Of a stretch of DNA of 64,000 bases, positions 49,059 to 60,266 are shown piece by piece. The first letter of the stretch is position 1. Every line of letters starts with the position of its first letter. The translations under genes were made by a program, and so were the position numbers. The notes beneath the pieces are model-generated. The model searched no databases and was not told where the DNA came from. It worked only from the letters and a program-made list of their open reading frames with translations. Source of the DNA: Streptococcus mitis (GTDB taxonomy: Bacteria > Bacillota > Bacilli > Lactobacillales > Streptococcaceae); contig NZ_WIJP01000002.1 of the NCBI RefSeq assembly GCF_009496155.1, positions 1-64,000 of the forward strand, written 5' to 3'.

Positions 49059-50867
49059 TTATTCTACCGTTACTGACTTAGCAAGGTTACGTGGTTTGTC
49101 CACATCAAGCCCACGGTGGAGGGTTGCAAAGTAAGCGACCAATTGCGTTGGCACAACCATTGAAATTGGTGAGAGGTAAGGGTGGACGGTCGTAAGAACG
49201 ATGTCGTCTGTATCTTTGGCAACATTTTCTTCTGCTATAGTGAGGACTTTGGCACCACGAGCTGCGACCTCTTGGATATTTCCACGAGTGTGGTTGGCAA
49301 GGACTGGATCTGACAAGAGAGCCAAGACAGGCGTTCCTTCTTCAATCAAGGCAATAGTTCCGTGCTTAAGTTCTCCTGCCGCAAAGCCTTCACACTGGAT
49401 GTAAGAAATCTCTTTGAGTTTAAGGCTTGCTTCCATAGCTACATAGTAATCTTGACCACGCCCGATATAAAAGGCGTTGCGAGTTGTTTCAAGAAGCTCA
49501 CGAACCTTAGCTTCAATGTCTTCTTTCTCTGAAAGAGTTGATTCGATAGACTGAGCTACGATTGACAACTCATGAACCAAATCAAAGTCTTGCGCTTTGA
49601 CATTGCCATTTGCTTCTCCTACTGCTTTTGCAAGAAAGGCAAGGGCTGCAATTTGTGCTGTATAAGCCTTGGTTGATGCCACGGCAATTTCAGGACCTGC
49701 ATGAAGAAGCATGGTATGATTGGCTTCACGTGAAAGAGTTGAACCTGGTACGTTTGTCACTGTCAAGCTTGGGATTCCCATTTCATTAGCCTTAACCAAA
49801 ACCTGACGGCTATCCGCTGTTTCACCAGATTGACTGATAAAGATGAAAAGTGGTTTTTTGCTGAGAAGTGGCATACCATAGCCCCACTCAGATGAAATTC
49901 CCAGTTCCACTGGTGTATCAGTCAATTCTTCCAGCATCTTCTTAGAAGCAAATCCTGCATGGTAAGATGTTCCAGCTGCAAGGATGTAGATACGGTCTGC
50001 GTCTTGAACAGCCTGGATGATAGCTGGATCTACCACTACTTGACCAGCCTCATCTGTGTAGGCTTGGATGAGTTTACGCATAACCGTTGGTTGCTCATCA
50101 ATTTCCTTAAGCATGTAGTAAGGGTAAGTTCCCTTACCGATATCTGACAAATCAAGCTCAGCAGTATAGCTAGCACGTTCACGACTGTTACCATCATAGT
50201 CTCGAACTTCCACGCTATCAGCCTTGACGATGACCAACTCTTGGTCATGAATTTCCATGTATTGGTTGGTTTCACGAATCATAGCCATGGCGTCTGAGCA
50301 GACCATGTTATAGCCTTGTCCAAGACCAATCAAAAGTGGTGATTTATTCTTAGCCACGTAGATAACTTCAGGATTTTGTGAATCTACCAAGGCAAAAGCA
50401 TAAGAACCACGGATGATGTGAAGGGCTTTTTTGAAGGCTTCAAGAACTGACAAACCTTCTTCTTCCGCAAATTTTCCAATCAAGTGAACGGCGATTTCCG
50501 TATCTGTTTGCCCCTTGAAGTGGTGACCTGCAAGGTATTCTTCCTTGATTTCAAGATAGTTTTCAATCACTCCATTGTGAACCAAGATAAAACGTTCTGT
50601 CTCAGAGCGATGTGGGTGAGCATTGTCCTCAGTTGGTTTCCCGTGAGTTGCCCAACGAGTATGTCCGATACCAGTTGTTCCCTCAACACCAGCTGTCTTG
50701 GCAGACAATTCTGCAATACGACCAACCGCCTTGACTAGATGGTTTTCAGCACCACCTAGGACAAAAATCCCCGCAGAATCATAGCCACGGTATTCGAGCT
50801 TTTCAAGCCCTTGAATCAAAATATCAGTTGCATTTGTGTTTCCAACAACACCAACAATTCCACACAT
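49059..50867 (-). CDS. glmS: Glutamine:fructose-6-phosphate aminotransferase
   Basis: Makes glucosamine-6-phosphate for peptidoglycan. 602 residues: class II amidotransferase domain with Cys2 as nucleophile (MCGIVGVVG), then two SIS sugar-isomerase domains ([20 protein letters not shown]) and the C-terminal [13 protein letters not shown]. No glmS ribozyme is visible upstream; two NagR-like sites flank the promoter instead. Confidence 0.97.
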   Translation of the reverse strand: MCGIVGVVGNTNATDILIQGLEKLEYRGYDSAGIFVLGGAENHLVKAVGRIAELSAKTAGVEGTTGIGHTRWATHGKPTEDNAHPHRSETERFILVHNGVIENYLEIKEEYLAGHHFKGQTDTEIAVHLIGKFAEEEGLSVLEAFKKALHIIRGSYAFALVDSQNPEVIYVAKNKSPLLIGLGQGYNMVCSDAMAMIRETNQYMEIHDQELVIVKADSVEVRDYDGNSRERASYTAELDLSDIGKGTYPYYMLKEIDEQPTVMRKLIQAYTDEAGQVVVDPAIIQAVQDADRIYILAAGTSYHAGFASKKMLEELTDTPVELGISSEWGYGMPLLSKKPLFIFISQSGETADSRQVLVKANEMGIPSLTVTNVPGSTLSREANHTMLLHAGPEIAVASTKAYTAQIAALAFLAKAVGEANGNVKAQDFDLVHELSIVAQSIESTLSEKEDIEAKVRELLETTRNAFYIGRGQDYYVAMEASLKLKEISYIQCEGFAAGELKHGTIALIEEGTPVLALLSDPVLANHTRGNIQEVAARGAKVLTIAEENVAKDTDDIVLTTVHPYLSPISMVVPTQLVAYFATLHRGLDVDKPRNLAKSVTVE

Positions 50868-50906
50868 AGTATATACGACACAGACCAGCTGTGCTTTCTC
50901 CTTAAA

Positions 50907-51001
50907 ATTGGTATAGTCTAATTCCTCTTTTGTAGAATTAGCAAAAACAGTATATACTTGTTTCTTTCACTTGTCAATAGTAAAAATTGGTATAGTTCAA
51001 A
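50907..51001 (-). promoter_or_regulatory. glmS promoter between two NagR (dre-type) operators
   Basis: On the minus strand TTGACA (complement 50972-50977), 17-bp spacer, TATACT (50949-50954). ATTGGTATAGTCTAAT (50907-50922) lies downstream of the expected start and ATTGGTATAGTTCAAA (50986-51001) just upstream of the -35. Both begin ATTGGTATAG, the first ten bases of the GntR-family NagR/YvoA operator. Control by amino-sugar phosphate is expected. Confidence 0.85.
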
Positions 51002-51015
51002 TTAACTTTTTTGTA

Positions 51016-51055
51016 ACCAAAAAACTCTGACCAATTAGGATAATCAGTCAGAGTC
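51016..51055 (-). terminator. Terminator after the GH1 gene
   Basis: On the minus strand ACTCTGAC ... GTCAGAGT followed by TTTTTTGG, placed between the GH1 stop and the glmS promoter. Confidence 0.8.
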
Positions 51056-51059
51056 CTTT

Positions 51060-52439
51060 TTAAAATCCATTATTATCGCTTAATTCCTTGAACCAGTACC
51101 CTGATTTCTTCAGACGACGTTCTTGCGTTTCCAAGTCTAATTCGACCAAACCATAGCGATTTTTATAACTATTGAGCCATGACCAGCAATCGATAAAGGT
51201 CCAAATCAAGTAACCCTTACAATTGGCTCCATCTTCAATAGCACGGTGAAGTTCACCAAGATGACCTTTTACAAAGTCAATACGATAATCATCTTGAATT
51301 ATTCCATCTTGACGGAATTTTTCTTCCCCCTCAACACCCATACCATTCTCTGTCAACATCCACTCAATATTGCCATAATTTTCCTTGATATTTTGGGCAA
51401 TGTCATAAATCCCCTGCTCATAAATCTCCCAGCCACGGTGAGGATTAATTTTACGTCCAGGCATCACATAAGGCTCGTAAAAATGTTCTGGTAAGAGTGG
51501 ACTCTCTGGATGCTTAGCAAATCGAGGCGCCATAACACGCAAAGGTTGATAGTAGTTGACACCGAGGAAGTCCACTGTATTGTCACGAATGAGTTCCAAC
51601 TCTGCATCTGTAGCATCAGGCAAGAGCCCGTGTTCATGCAAGATTTCTACCAACTCCTGTGGATAAGTCCCCAAAACAGACGGATCTAAGAAAGATTGGG
51701 TCTGAAAAAGGTCCGCAATACGAGCAGCCTTGACATCAGCAGGATGCTGGCTACGTGGATAAGCTGGTGTCAAGTTGAGGACAATCCCAATCTTGGAATC
51801 AGGCAAGAGTTCATGACAGGCCTTGATCGCACGACTGCTAGCCAATTGTGTATGATAGGCTACTTTAACTGCCACCTCTGCATCCACCTTATGTGGATAA
51901 TGGGCATCGTAAAAATAGCCAAATTCTACAGGAACGATTGGCTCGTTAAAGGTAATCCACTGATCTACTAAATCTCCATAAGTCTCAAAACAAAAACGAG
52001 CATAGTCTTCATAGGCTGAGACAGTCGCCTTATTTTCCCAACCATCACCATCTTCTTGAAGAGCAAAAGGCAGATCAAAATGATAGAGATTGACTAAAAG
52101 ACGAATTCCTTTAGCCTTAATAGCCTCAAAAACCTTACGATAGAAATCCACACCTTGAGCATTGACTTTTCCACGCCCTTGTGGAAAAATCCGTGACCAT
52201 TGAATAGAAGTCCGAAAGGCTGTATGACCAGTTTCTACCAGTAGCTCGATATCCTTTTCCCAATTTTCATAAAAGGTCGATGTCTTATCTGGACCAATTC
52301 CATTATAGTAACGATTTGGCTCCACTTGATACCAATAATCCCAGAGATTATCTCCTTTACCGTCACCAGCTACACGCCCTTCTGTCTGTGGTCCAGAAGT
52401 AGAGGATCCCCAGACAAAATCCTTTGGAAATCTTAGCAT
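51060..52439 (-). CDS. Family 1 glycoside hydrolase (beta-glucosidase or 6-phospho-beta-glucosidase)
   Basis: 459 residues with the GH1 pattern: N-terminal FPKDFVWGSSTSGPQTEG, acid/base Glu in TFNEP and nucleophile Glu in LTENGMG. The C-terminal SGYWFKELSDN resembles the Ser/Lys phosphate-binding segment of 6-phospho-glucosidases, which would fit sugars imported by a PTS, but no PTS gene is adjacent. The minus-strand -10 TATAAT lies at about 52474-52479. Monocistronic. Confidence 0.85.
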   Translation of the reverse strand: MLRFPKDFVWGSSTSGPQTEGRVAGDGKGDNLWDYWYQVEPNRYYNGIGPDKTSTFYENWEKDIELLVETGHTAFRTSIQWSRIFPQGRGKVNAQGVDFYRKVFEAIKAKGIRLLVNLYHFDLPFALQEDGDGWENKATVSAYEDYARFCFETYGDLVDQWITFNEPIVPVEFGYFYDAHYPHKVDAEVAVKVAYHTQLASSRAIKACHELLPDSKIGIVLNLTPAYPRSQHPADVKAARIADLFQTQSFLDPSVLGTYPQELVEILHEHGLLPDATDAELELIRDNTVDFLGVNYYQPLRVMAPRFAKHPESPLLPEHFYEPYVMPGRKINPHRGWEIYEQGIYDIAQNIKENYGNIEWMLTENGMGVEGEEKFRQDGIIQDDYRIDFVKGHLGELHRAIEDGANCKGYLIWTFIDCWSWLNSYKNRYGLVELDLETQERRLKKSGYWFKELSDNNGF

Positions 52440-52537
52440 ACATTTACCTCTTTATCTACTCATTTTTCCCATTATACAGAAAAAACAAGGTAAAAACTAG
52501 TTACATTTTTTCCTTGTTTTTCTTCTGATTATAGTTT

Positions 52538-54403
<1,866 letters not shown>

Positions 54404-55663
54404 TTATCTAAAAAAGAGTCGCATAATGTCATTCCAAGTCACAGCAATCATCAAGACAACCATGATGACCACTCCGACCAAGGTGACATAGGTTTCAATT
54501 TCTTGTTTCAATGGTTTGCGGCGGATAGCTTCTAGGATATTGAGCACAATCTTACCACCATCCAGGGCTGGAATCGGAATAAGATTAAAAATCCCGATAT
54601 TGATGGAAATCATTGCCAAGAAGTACAAGACATTTTCAATTCCATTTTTAGCAGCATCACTACTTGCCTTAAAGATGGCAACAGGTCCACCTAGCTTGTT
54701 CAAATCCGGTTGGAAAATCAGATTTTTCAGAGCTGAGAGAATTCGGAGAGCTGAGTCGGCAGCGGTTGTAAAACCACCTACAAACATGGATAGAAAATCT
54801 GACTTAATTCCCGGTTGAACACCTAGAAGGTAACGACCTTGATTTTCTTCTGGGGTAACCGTTACTTGTTTGTCACTACCATTTTCAGAGATAGTCACAT
54901 CCAAGGTCGGGGCCGTCTTATCTTTGGTTTCTGCTTCAACAGCCTGAATCAAGCTTTCCCAGTTGATAATCTCATGTGAACCAATTTTAGTAATCTGTGC
55001 CGTTTCTGGCACTCCTACCTTAGCCAAAGCCCCTTGAGGCATGACATGGAACTGATTGGTAGCAACATCTCTAACACCACCCTGCATGAAGATTAAAATC
55101 CAGAAAACAACAACCCCTAAGATAAAGTTGTTCATAGGTCCTGCAAAGTTGGTAATCAGTTTGCCCCAGATAGTCGCATTTTGATATTGAACATCTAAAG
55201 GTGCAATCCGAACTTCTGTTCCATCTGCTTCCACAACCGTTGCATCATGATCCACTGCAAATGTTTTTTCTTCTTCCAAAACCAAGCCTTTGATAAAGAG
55301 CTTGTCTTCAAAGTCAAACTGGGTCACCTGCATAGGAAGAGCTGTTTGATCCAATTTTTTACCTGAAAGATTGATACGTTTAACCTTACCGTCCTCAGCA
55401 AGTGTCAAACTGACAGGAGTTCCCGTCTTGATTTCAGTTGTATCATCACCCCAACCGGCCATGCGAACATAGCCACCCAGAGGCAAGATTCGAATGGTAT
55501 AGGCCGTCCCATCCTTGCCAATGTGAGCAAAGATTTTGGGTCCCATACCGATGGCAAATTCACGCACTAGAATTCCTGATTTCTTGGCAAAGTAGAAGTG
55601 CCCGAACTCGTGCACCACCACAATAATCCCGAAAACCAGAATAAAGGTTAAAATTCCGAGCAT
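54404..55663 (-). CDS. rseP: Site-2 intramembrane metalloprotease (RseP/Eep)
   Basis: 419 residues. Zinc site [11 protein letters not shown] near residues 18-28, a central PDZ-like domain ([17 protein letters not shown]), and the second active-site motif PALDGGK near residue 360. In streptococci and enterococci Eep trims signal-peptide remnants to make peptide pheromones, which is worth noting given the secreted peptide at 29111 (no direct link shown). It follows cdsA by about 20 bases. Confidence 0.95.
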   Translation of the reverse strand: MLGILTFILVFGIIVVVHEFGHFYFAKKSGILVREFAIGMGPKIFAHIGKDGTAYTIRILPLGGYVRMAGWGDDTTEIKTGTPVSLTLAEDGKVKRINLSGKKLDQTALPMQVTQFDFEDKLFIKGLVLEEEKTFAVDHDATVVEADGTEVRIAPLDVQYQNATIWGKLITNFAGPMNNFILGVVVFWILIFMQGGVRDVATNQFHVMPQGALAKVGVPETAQITKIGSHEIINWESLIQAVEAETKDKTAPTLDVTISENGSDKQVTVTPEENQGRYLLGVQPGIKSDFLSMFVGGFTTAADSALRILSALKNLIFQPDLNKLGGPVAIFKASSDAAKNGIENVLYFLAMISINIGIFNLIPIPALDGGKIVLNILEAIRRKPLKQEIETYVTLVGVVIMVVLMIAVTWNDIMRLFFR

Positions 55664-55684
55664 AGTATTTCCTCCGTCTTTTGA

Positions 55685-56488
55685 TTAAAAGAGTCCAAAC
55701 AAGTGCATGATTGGAAATACAAGCAACATACTGTCGAAACGATCCAAAACACCACCATGTCCAGGGATAAATTTCCCAGAATCCTTGACACCAAAGTGAC
55801 GCTTGATCGAACTTTCTAGTAAATCACCAAATTGTCCAGCAATACTAAAGAAAATAGCAAAGACTGACATCTTGTAAATTCCATAGGGAAGAGCAACTGT
55901 ACTGTCAACTATCATAAAGATGATGGTTACTAAAATCGCACCTAAAATACCACCCAAGGCACCCTCAAAGGTTTTATTTGGAGAAACTGTCGGAGCTAAT
56001 TTTCGTTTACCATAGTTCATCCCAACAAGATAGGCACCACTGTCTGTCGCCCAAACAATACACAAGGCCAAGAGAGCCTTATCTAAACCTGCAACGCGAG
56101 CATCTAGTAAAGCATTAAATCCAAAGCCAACATAAAAACTCATAGCAAGAGGGAAAACAGCGTCCTCAATCGTATAAGACTTGCTAAAAACAGTCGTTCC
56201 TAACATGATTGAAATCAACACACTATAAGCAACCACATTCCCATCAACTGGTAAAAAAGTCAGATAATTCTCCAAGGGAATGGTCAAGGCAAAGGTTGCA
56301 AAGAGGGTTAAGAGGCCCTCCATCGTCATGGTCTCTAGACCTCTCATCTTCAAAAGTTCATGCATGGCTAGCATGGCTATGATTCCAATTGCTATCTGAA
56401 GCAAGAGTCCCCCAATCATTAAAATCGGTAGGAAAATAGCCAGAGCAATCCCTGCAAACAAGGTTCTTTTCTGTAAATCCTGTGTCAT
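55685..56488 (-). CDS. cdsA: Phosphatidate cytidylyltransferase
   Basis: Makes CDP-diacylglycerol, the precursor of phospholipids. The 267-residue membrane enzyme has the family signature in the C-terminal third: SPNKTFEGALGG, then GDLLESSIKRHFGVKDSG and PGHGGVLDRFDS. It lies 8 bases after uppS. Confidence 0.96.
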   Translation of the reverse strand: MTQDLQKRTLFAGIALAIFLPILMIGGLLLQIAIGIIAMLAMHELLKMRGLETMTMEGLLTLFATFALTIPLENYLTFLPVDGNVVAYSVLISIMLGTTVFSKSYTIEDAVFPLAMSFYVGFGFNALLDARVAGLDKALLALCIVWATDSGAYLVGMNYGKRKLAPTVSPNKTFEGALGGILGAILVTIIFMIVDSTVALPYGIYKMSVFAIFFSIAGQFGDLLESSIKRHFGVKDSGKFIPGHGGVLDRFDSMLLVFPIMHLFGLF

Positions 56489-56496
56489 ATTTCCTC

Positions 56497-57255
56497 CTAA
56501 ACTCCTCCAAATCGGCGATGACGACGATTGTAGGCAAGAATGGCTTCCTGCAAGGCCGCCTCGTCAAAATCAGGCCACAAGGTGTCCGTAAAATAGAGCT
56601 CACTGTAGGCTCCCTGCCATGGAAGGAAATTGCTCAAACGTAATTCTCCACTAGTACGGATAATCAAGTCTGGGTCTCGTAAGTCCTTAGGCAAATGCTG
56701 GGTGAAGAGATAGTTGCCAATTAATTCCTCTGTGATGTCACCTGGGTTGATTTTGGCATCTAAAACATCCTGTGAAATCAACTTAAGAGCCTGTGTAATC
56801 TCAGCTCGTCCACCATAGTTGAGGGCAAAATTAAGAATCAAACCCGTGTTGTTCTTAGTCAATTCCCCAGCCTTGGTTAAAGCTTCAAAAGTTTGCTTAG
56901 GCAGGCGGTCTGTCTCCCCAATCATTTGAATCTTAACATTATTCGCATGCAATTCAGGGACATAATTGTCATAAAATTCTACTGGCAAGTTCATGATAAA
57001 CTTGACTTCCTGATATGGACGGGTCCAATTTTCCGTAGAAAAAGCATAGACCGTAATCACCTTGACGCCCAGTTTGTTGGCTGCCTTGGTCACAGTTTGC
57101 AATGCTTCCATGCCCGCCTTGTGTCCGAAGACCCGTGGTTGCATACGTTTTTTAGCCCAACGACCATTCCCATCCATGATGATGCCTATATGAGCAGGAA
57201 CCTGCGTCGGAACCTCTACTTCCACAGCCTTATCTTTCTTAAAAAATCCAAACAT
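56497..57255 (-). CDS. uppS: Undecaprenyl diphosphate synthase
   Basis: Makes the C55 lipid carrier for cell-wall synthesis. 252 residues; the catalytic Asp is in IIMDGNGRWAKKR, followed by GHKAGMEAL, and RTSGELRLSNFLPWQ near the end. MFGFFKKDKAV is the chosen start, preceded by AGGAATAAG. An extended -10 (TGG TATAAT) lies at the complement of 57287-57292. Heads the uppS-cdsA-rseP-proS unit. Confidence 0.96.
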   Translation of the reverse strand: MFGFFKKDKAVEVEVPTQVPAHIGIIMDGNGRWAKKRMQPRVFGHKAGMEALQTVTKAANKLGVKVITVYAFSTENWTRPYQEVKFIMNLPVEFYDNYVPELHANNVKIQMIGETDRLPKQTFEALTKAGELTKNNTGLILNFALNYGGRAEITQALKLISQDVLDAKINPGDITEELIGNYLFTQHLPKDLRDPDLIIRTSGELRLSNFLPWQGAYSELYFTDTLWPDFDEAALQEAILAYNRRHRRFGGV

Positions 57256-57330
57256 GATCTTATTCCTATTCAAAAATCTATCGTTTCATTATACCATATT
57301 TCCCTATTTTCTTCTATCACTAAGCTATTT

Positions 57331-57444
57331 ATACTCTTCGAAAATCTCTTCAAACCACGTCAGTTCTATCTGCAACCTCAAAACAGTGTTTTGAGCAACC
57401 TGCAGTTAGCTTCCTAGTTTGCACTTTGATTTTCATTGAGTATT
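57331..57444 (+). repeat. BOX element
   Basis: ATACTCTTCGAAAATCTC to CATTGAGTATT with a partial boxB. It lies upstream of uppS, between it and the csRNA terminator. Confidence 0.92.
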
Positions 57445-57469
57445 ATTCTCAGGCACAAAGCCCATTTCC

Positions 57470-57564
57470 AAAAAAATAAGCCGCCTGATTGGGCGACTCT
57501 ATTTTTATAGGGAGATTATTATGAAAAAGTTTTAGGAGTTTAAGTTAAAATCTTCTTAACTTAT
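57470..57564 (-). ncRNA. csRNA (cia-dependent small RNA, ccn family)
   Basis: Transcribed leftwards from a CiaR-type promoter. The RNA of about 95 bases has an inner AAGTTAAGAAGATTTTAACTT hairpin (as two arms), then a single-stranded segment ending TTTTTCATAATAATCTCCCT. That segment is the exact complement of a ribosome site plus start codon (AGGGAG ... ATG, read on the plus strand at 57509-57524). It ends in a GTCGCCC / GGCGGC hairpin with TTATTTTTTT. This is the known design of streptococcal csRNAs, which block translation by pairing with the ribosome site and AUG. Which of the numbered csRNAs it is cannot be told. Confidence 0.85.
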
Positions 57565-57570
57565 GAACTT

Positions 57571-57603
57571 AGTATACACTCCCTAGCTTAAAGTTTCCTT
57601 AAG
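57571..57603 (-). promoter_or_regulatory. CiaR binding site and csRNA promoter
   Basis: On the minus strand CTTAAG-N5-TTTAAG (complement 57598-57603 and 57587-57592), then 10 bases, then TATACT (57571-57576). This is the CiaR TTTAAG-N5-TTTAAG repeat at its usual place. The outer half overlaps the stop codon of the upstream gene. Confidence 0.85.
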
Positions 57604-58162
57604 TATTTTTAAAAATCAAATTTTTCCATTTTTCCTGCCAATTTTTCTTGGATAGACGTGCTTGATAGAGTTCCATTCGGTCTTCATTCTCTAAAAAATG
57701 AGGAGTTGGGCGAACTTGAAAATTCAAAATATCCTCCAAACCATAAGGTGCATAGAGTTCAAAATCTGCTTCTTCATTCAAGCGCAGTCCAAGCGCCGTA
57801 CACCGTTCTGGATACTTACTCATAGCATCACGGGAACTGGTATAGGGAGCAGTATGAGGGCTATGCTGATGCATATAGACCTGATTTTTCAATTCCCACT
57901 GGTACTGAGGAAAATCCGCTCTCAACTTTTTCTCTAGAGACAAGGTTTCCTCATAAGAAATATCTAGATCAAAGAAAATCACATCTACATCTGTTTCATG
58001 GTCAAAAGGGGATTTGTCTGACAAAAGATTCCAGATGAAATTTCTGACAGAACCTGCTGCCAACCACGAGTCTTTCAAACCAAAGTTTCGGATGATCGTC
58101 AGAATAGCCATCATATCCGAATTTTCTCTAAAAGCCTCTAGAATTTCTTGCTTATTTTTCAT
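57599..58162 (-). CDS. Nucleotidyltransferase-family protein (COG3575-like)
   Basis: A 187-residue protein of the small nucleotidyltransferase family often annotated next to ruv[16 protein letters not shown] (nucleotide-binding GS), then the metal-binding acidic pair in [10 protein letters not shown]. The substrate is unknown. The ATG at 58162 lies inside the end of ruvB (11-base overlap), so it depends on ruvB transcription; an ATG at 58171 is the alternative. Its stop codon lies inside the CiaR box of the csRNA. Confidence 0.78.
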   Translation of the reverse strand: MKNKQEILEAFRENSDMMAILTIIRNFGLKDSWLAAGSVRNFIWNLLSDKSPFDHETDVDVIFFDLDISYEETLSLEKKLRADFPQYQWELKNQVYMHQHSPHTAPYTSSRDAMSKYPERCTALGLRLNEEADFELYAPYGLEDILNFQVRPTPHFLENEDRMELYQARLSKKNWQEKWKNLIFKNT

Positions 58163-59150
58163 TGTACTCATACCCCAAATGCTCATAGGCCTTAGCCGTT
58201 GCAACCCGTCCAGACCGCGTCCGCATAATAAAGCCCTTTTGGATGAGGTAGGGTTCGTACATGTCCTCCACCGTCTCGCGCTCTTCGGCGATATTGACAG
58301 AAAGAGTTCCTAATCCGACAGGACCACCACCGTACATCTCAATCATGGTACGAAGGATTTTTTGATCCACATAGTCCAAACCTTCATGGTCAACATCCAG
58401 CATGGTCAAAGCCTTATCGGTAATAAGATCATCGATCACCCCATTCCCCATAATCTGGGCAAAATCGCGCACGCGCTTAAGGAGACGATTGGCAATACGG
58501 GGAGTTCCACGACTACGCAGGGCCAACTCAGACGCTGCCTCATGAGTGATTTCCATCTCAAAAATATCTGCCGTCCGCTCGACAATTTCTGTCAAGTCAG
58601 CATGGGCATAATACTCCATATGACCTGTAATCCCAAAACGTGCCCGTAGCGGATTGGAAAGCATACCAGCCCGAGTCGTCGCACCAATCAAGGTAAAAGG
58701 TGGCAACTCCAAATGAACACTACGACTACCCTCACCAGCCCCAATCATGATATCAATGTAGAAGTCCTCCATGGCACTGTAAAGCACCTCTTCCACTGAC
58801 ATGGGCAAGCGATGAATCTCATCAATAAAGAGGACATCCCCAGGATCTAAGTCATTCAAAATCGCTACCAAATCACCAGCTTTTTCAATGACTGGACCCG
58901 AAGTCTGCTTGAGATTGACACCCAGTTCGTTGGCAATAACAAAAGCCATGGTCGTTTTTCCCAAGCCTGGAGGCCCAAATAAGAGCACATGATCCAGCGC
59001 TTCATCCCGCATTTTGGCAGCCTCGATAAAGATTTGGAGCTGATCCTTGACCTTGTCCTGTCCAATATATTCACGTAAGTACTGAGGACGGAGCGTGCGT
59101 TCTACCAACTCCTCATCCCCCACTATCTCATTATCTAAAATTCTACTCAT
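58152..59150 (-). CDS. ruvB: Holliday junction branch migration helicase RuvB
   Basis: 332 residues. Walker [12 protein letters not shown], Walker [10 protein letters not shown], sensor GATTRAG, and the C-terminal winged helix with [17 protein letters not shown]. It drives branch migration with RuvA. The -10 TATAAT lies 6-11 bases ahead of the ATG, inside the attachment core of the integrated element, and no Shine-Dalgarno is evident, so the transcript would be leaderless or nearly so. Confidence 0.97.
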   Translation of the reverse strand: MSRILDNEIVGDEELVERTLRPQYLREYIGQDKVKDQLQIFIEAAKMRDEALDHVLLFGPPGLGKTTMAFVIANELGVNLKQTSGPVIEKAGDLVAILNDLDPGDVLFIDEIHRLPMSVEEVLYSAMEDFYIDIMIGAGEGSRSVHLELPPFTLIGATTRAGMLSNPLRARFGITGHMEYYAHADLTEIVERTADIFEMEITHEAASELALRSRGTPRIANRLLKRVRDFAQIMGNGVIDDLITDKALTMLDVDHEGLDYVDQKILRTMIEMYGGGPVGLGTLSVNIAEERETVEDMYEPYLIQKGFIMRTRSGRVATAKAYEHLGYEYNEK

Positions 59151-59151
59151 G

Positions 59152-59165
59152 GCTCTATTATATCA
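59152..59165. repeat. Attachment site, ruvB-side copy
   Basis: GCTCTATTATATCA, directly in front of the ruvB ATG. Read towards ruvB it contains the TATAAT -10. Confidence 0.85.
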
Positions 59166-59237
59166 GAAAATCATTCGTTCTATTTTACTAGAGATTTTCT
59201 ATTTGTTTGAATAAGTCCTAAATTACTAAAAATAGAG

Positions 59238-59648
59238 TTATTTTGTATCGTTGGTTTCCGTTTTGTTGCCAATATCTGAAATTATCTTTTCCAAGGATTC
59301 TTCTACTGATATATTTAACTGTTTCGCAACTGCCTTTATGAAAAATTCAAAAGAATGGTCATATCTTTCTTTTATTTCCTCTTTTTTATTTTGAGAAAAT
59401 AATTCTTTATACTCTTCATATACTTTACTATCATTTCCAAAGTCTATATTAGTTCTTCCAAGTAAAAAATCAGTGGTTGTATCTAGTATGTTAGCTAATT
59501 TTATAATATTGTCTAAAGTAGGTTCTGCCTTGCCACTTTCCCAATTGCTATATGATTTCTGACTTATATCTAATTTAGATGCTAGTTCGGTTTGAGTTAG
59601 TTTTTTTTCTTTACGCAACTCTTTTAATGCAGTATTATTTAATGCCAT
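59238..59648 (-). CDS. cI-like helix-turn-helix repressor of the element
   Basis: 136 residues with an N-terminal XRE helix-turn-helix (LRKEKKLTQTELASKLDISQ, then YSNWESGKAEPTLDNIIKLANIL) and an acidic C-terminal part without a recognisable peptidase motif. So it is not an obvious SOS-cleaved repressor. Start MALNNTALKE chosen for GAGGT at 8 bases. It is divergent from the replication/mobility genes and separated from them by two operator palindromes. Confidence 0.88.
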   Translation of the reverse strand: MALNNTALKELRKEKKLTQTELASKLDISQKSYSNWESGKAEPTLDNIIKLANILDTTTDFLLGRTNIDFGNDSKVYEEYKELFSQNKKEEIKERYDHSFEFFIKAVAKQLNISVEESLEKIISDIGNKTETNDTK

Positions 59649-59680
59649 ATAATTTACCTCAAAAAGTTTTAAGTTTCCAG

Positions 59681-59741
59681 TTGACAAATATACCTAGCGA
59701 GTATATAATTAAACCATACCTAATAGGTATATTCAAATTAT
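59681..59741. promoter_or_regulatory. Overlapping divergent promoters with two repressor operators
   Basis: Plus strand: TTGACA (59681-59686), 17 bp, TATAAT (59704-59709), with the palindrome TATACCTAGCGAGTATA (59689-59705) in its spacer. Minus strand: TTGAAT, 17 bp, TTTAAT (complement 59708-59713), with the perfect palindrome ATACCTAATAGGTAT (59716-59730) in its spacer. Both operators contain TATACCTA or ATACCTA. One repressor could shut both directions, like a phage switch. Confidence 0.82.
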
Positions 59742-60266
59742 ATCAAACTATACCATGTTTGGCAAGAATTGGGGGTAACTGTCTATGATTGTATAAAAAA
59801 GTCTTTGAAGAAAAAATCCTCAAAGACCTGTATTTCAGTAATTTTAGTCTCTAGTTACTAGTAGCTGATAGCAGTCCATTGATAAGTTAAGCAAAAGTGT
59901 AGGTGCAAAGCAGGGGGTGAAGCCGTTGGCTAGCACCATGCACCGCACCGACCGCACTTTTGCTTATATTCTGACTACGGATTTTAGTGTGTATTAGTAA
60001 CTATCAGTAACACAGTATATTTCACAAACTTTTAGTTGAAAATAGACCTACAATCTCTAATAGGTAGGTCTAAAAGACATTGAAGAACCTTCAAACCCTT
60101 GGGAGAGTAGGCGCGGAGTGCATTTTATTGAACGAAATCGCATTGGCGCTTAGAGCCACAAGGGAATAGAGCCTGTTTGATGTCTTTTGCCGAAAGACAA
60201 GGATATTTCAGCAAGCGAAAAAAGATTGTGAAATTTTATCAAATGTATAGAAAAGGAAATATAAAA
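59742..60266 (+). other. Structured non-coding region of the element (candidate oriT / replication origin)
   Basis: No gene with a ribosome site. In order: a GTCTTTGA / TCAAAGAC hairpin (59800-59828); a perfect 12-bp inverted repeat TAAGCAAAAGTG / CACTTTTGCTTA (59888-59899 and 59955-59966) enclosing 55 GC-rich bases; a second long-range stem CCCTTG / CAAGGG (about 60100-60165) enclosing a GCGC..TGCATTT / AAATCGCA..GCGC hairpin; and GTCTTT / AAAGAC (60182-60198). A 19-residue frame (MHRTDRTFAY...) from 59938 lacks a ribosome site. It precedes a Rep_trans/MobT gene, where an origin is expected. Confidence 0.55.

Noticed and set aside
50868..51000. glmS ribozyme upstream of glmS
   Set aside because: The leader is short, with none of the ribozyme core. 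NagR-type operators are present instead.
59938..59997. 19-residue frame MHRTDRTFAY... within the element's structured region
   Set aside because: No ribosome site, and it covers one arm of the 12-bp inverted repeat. It is more likely part of a nucleic-acid structure. Conservation at the protein level would change this.
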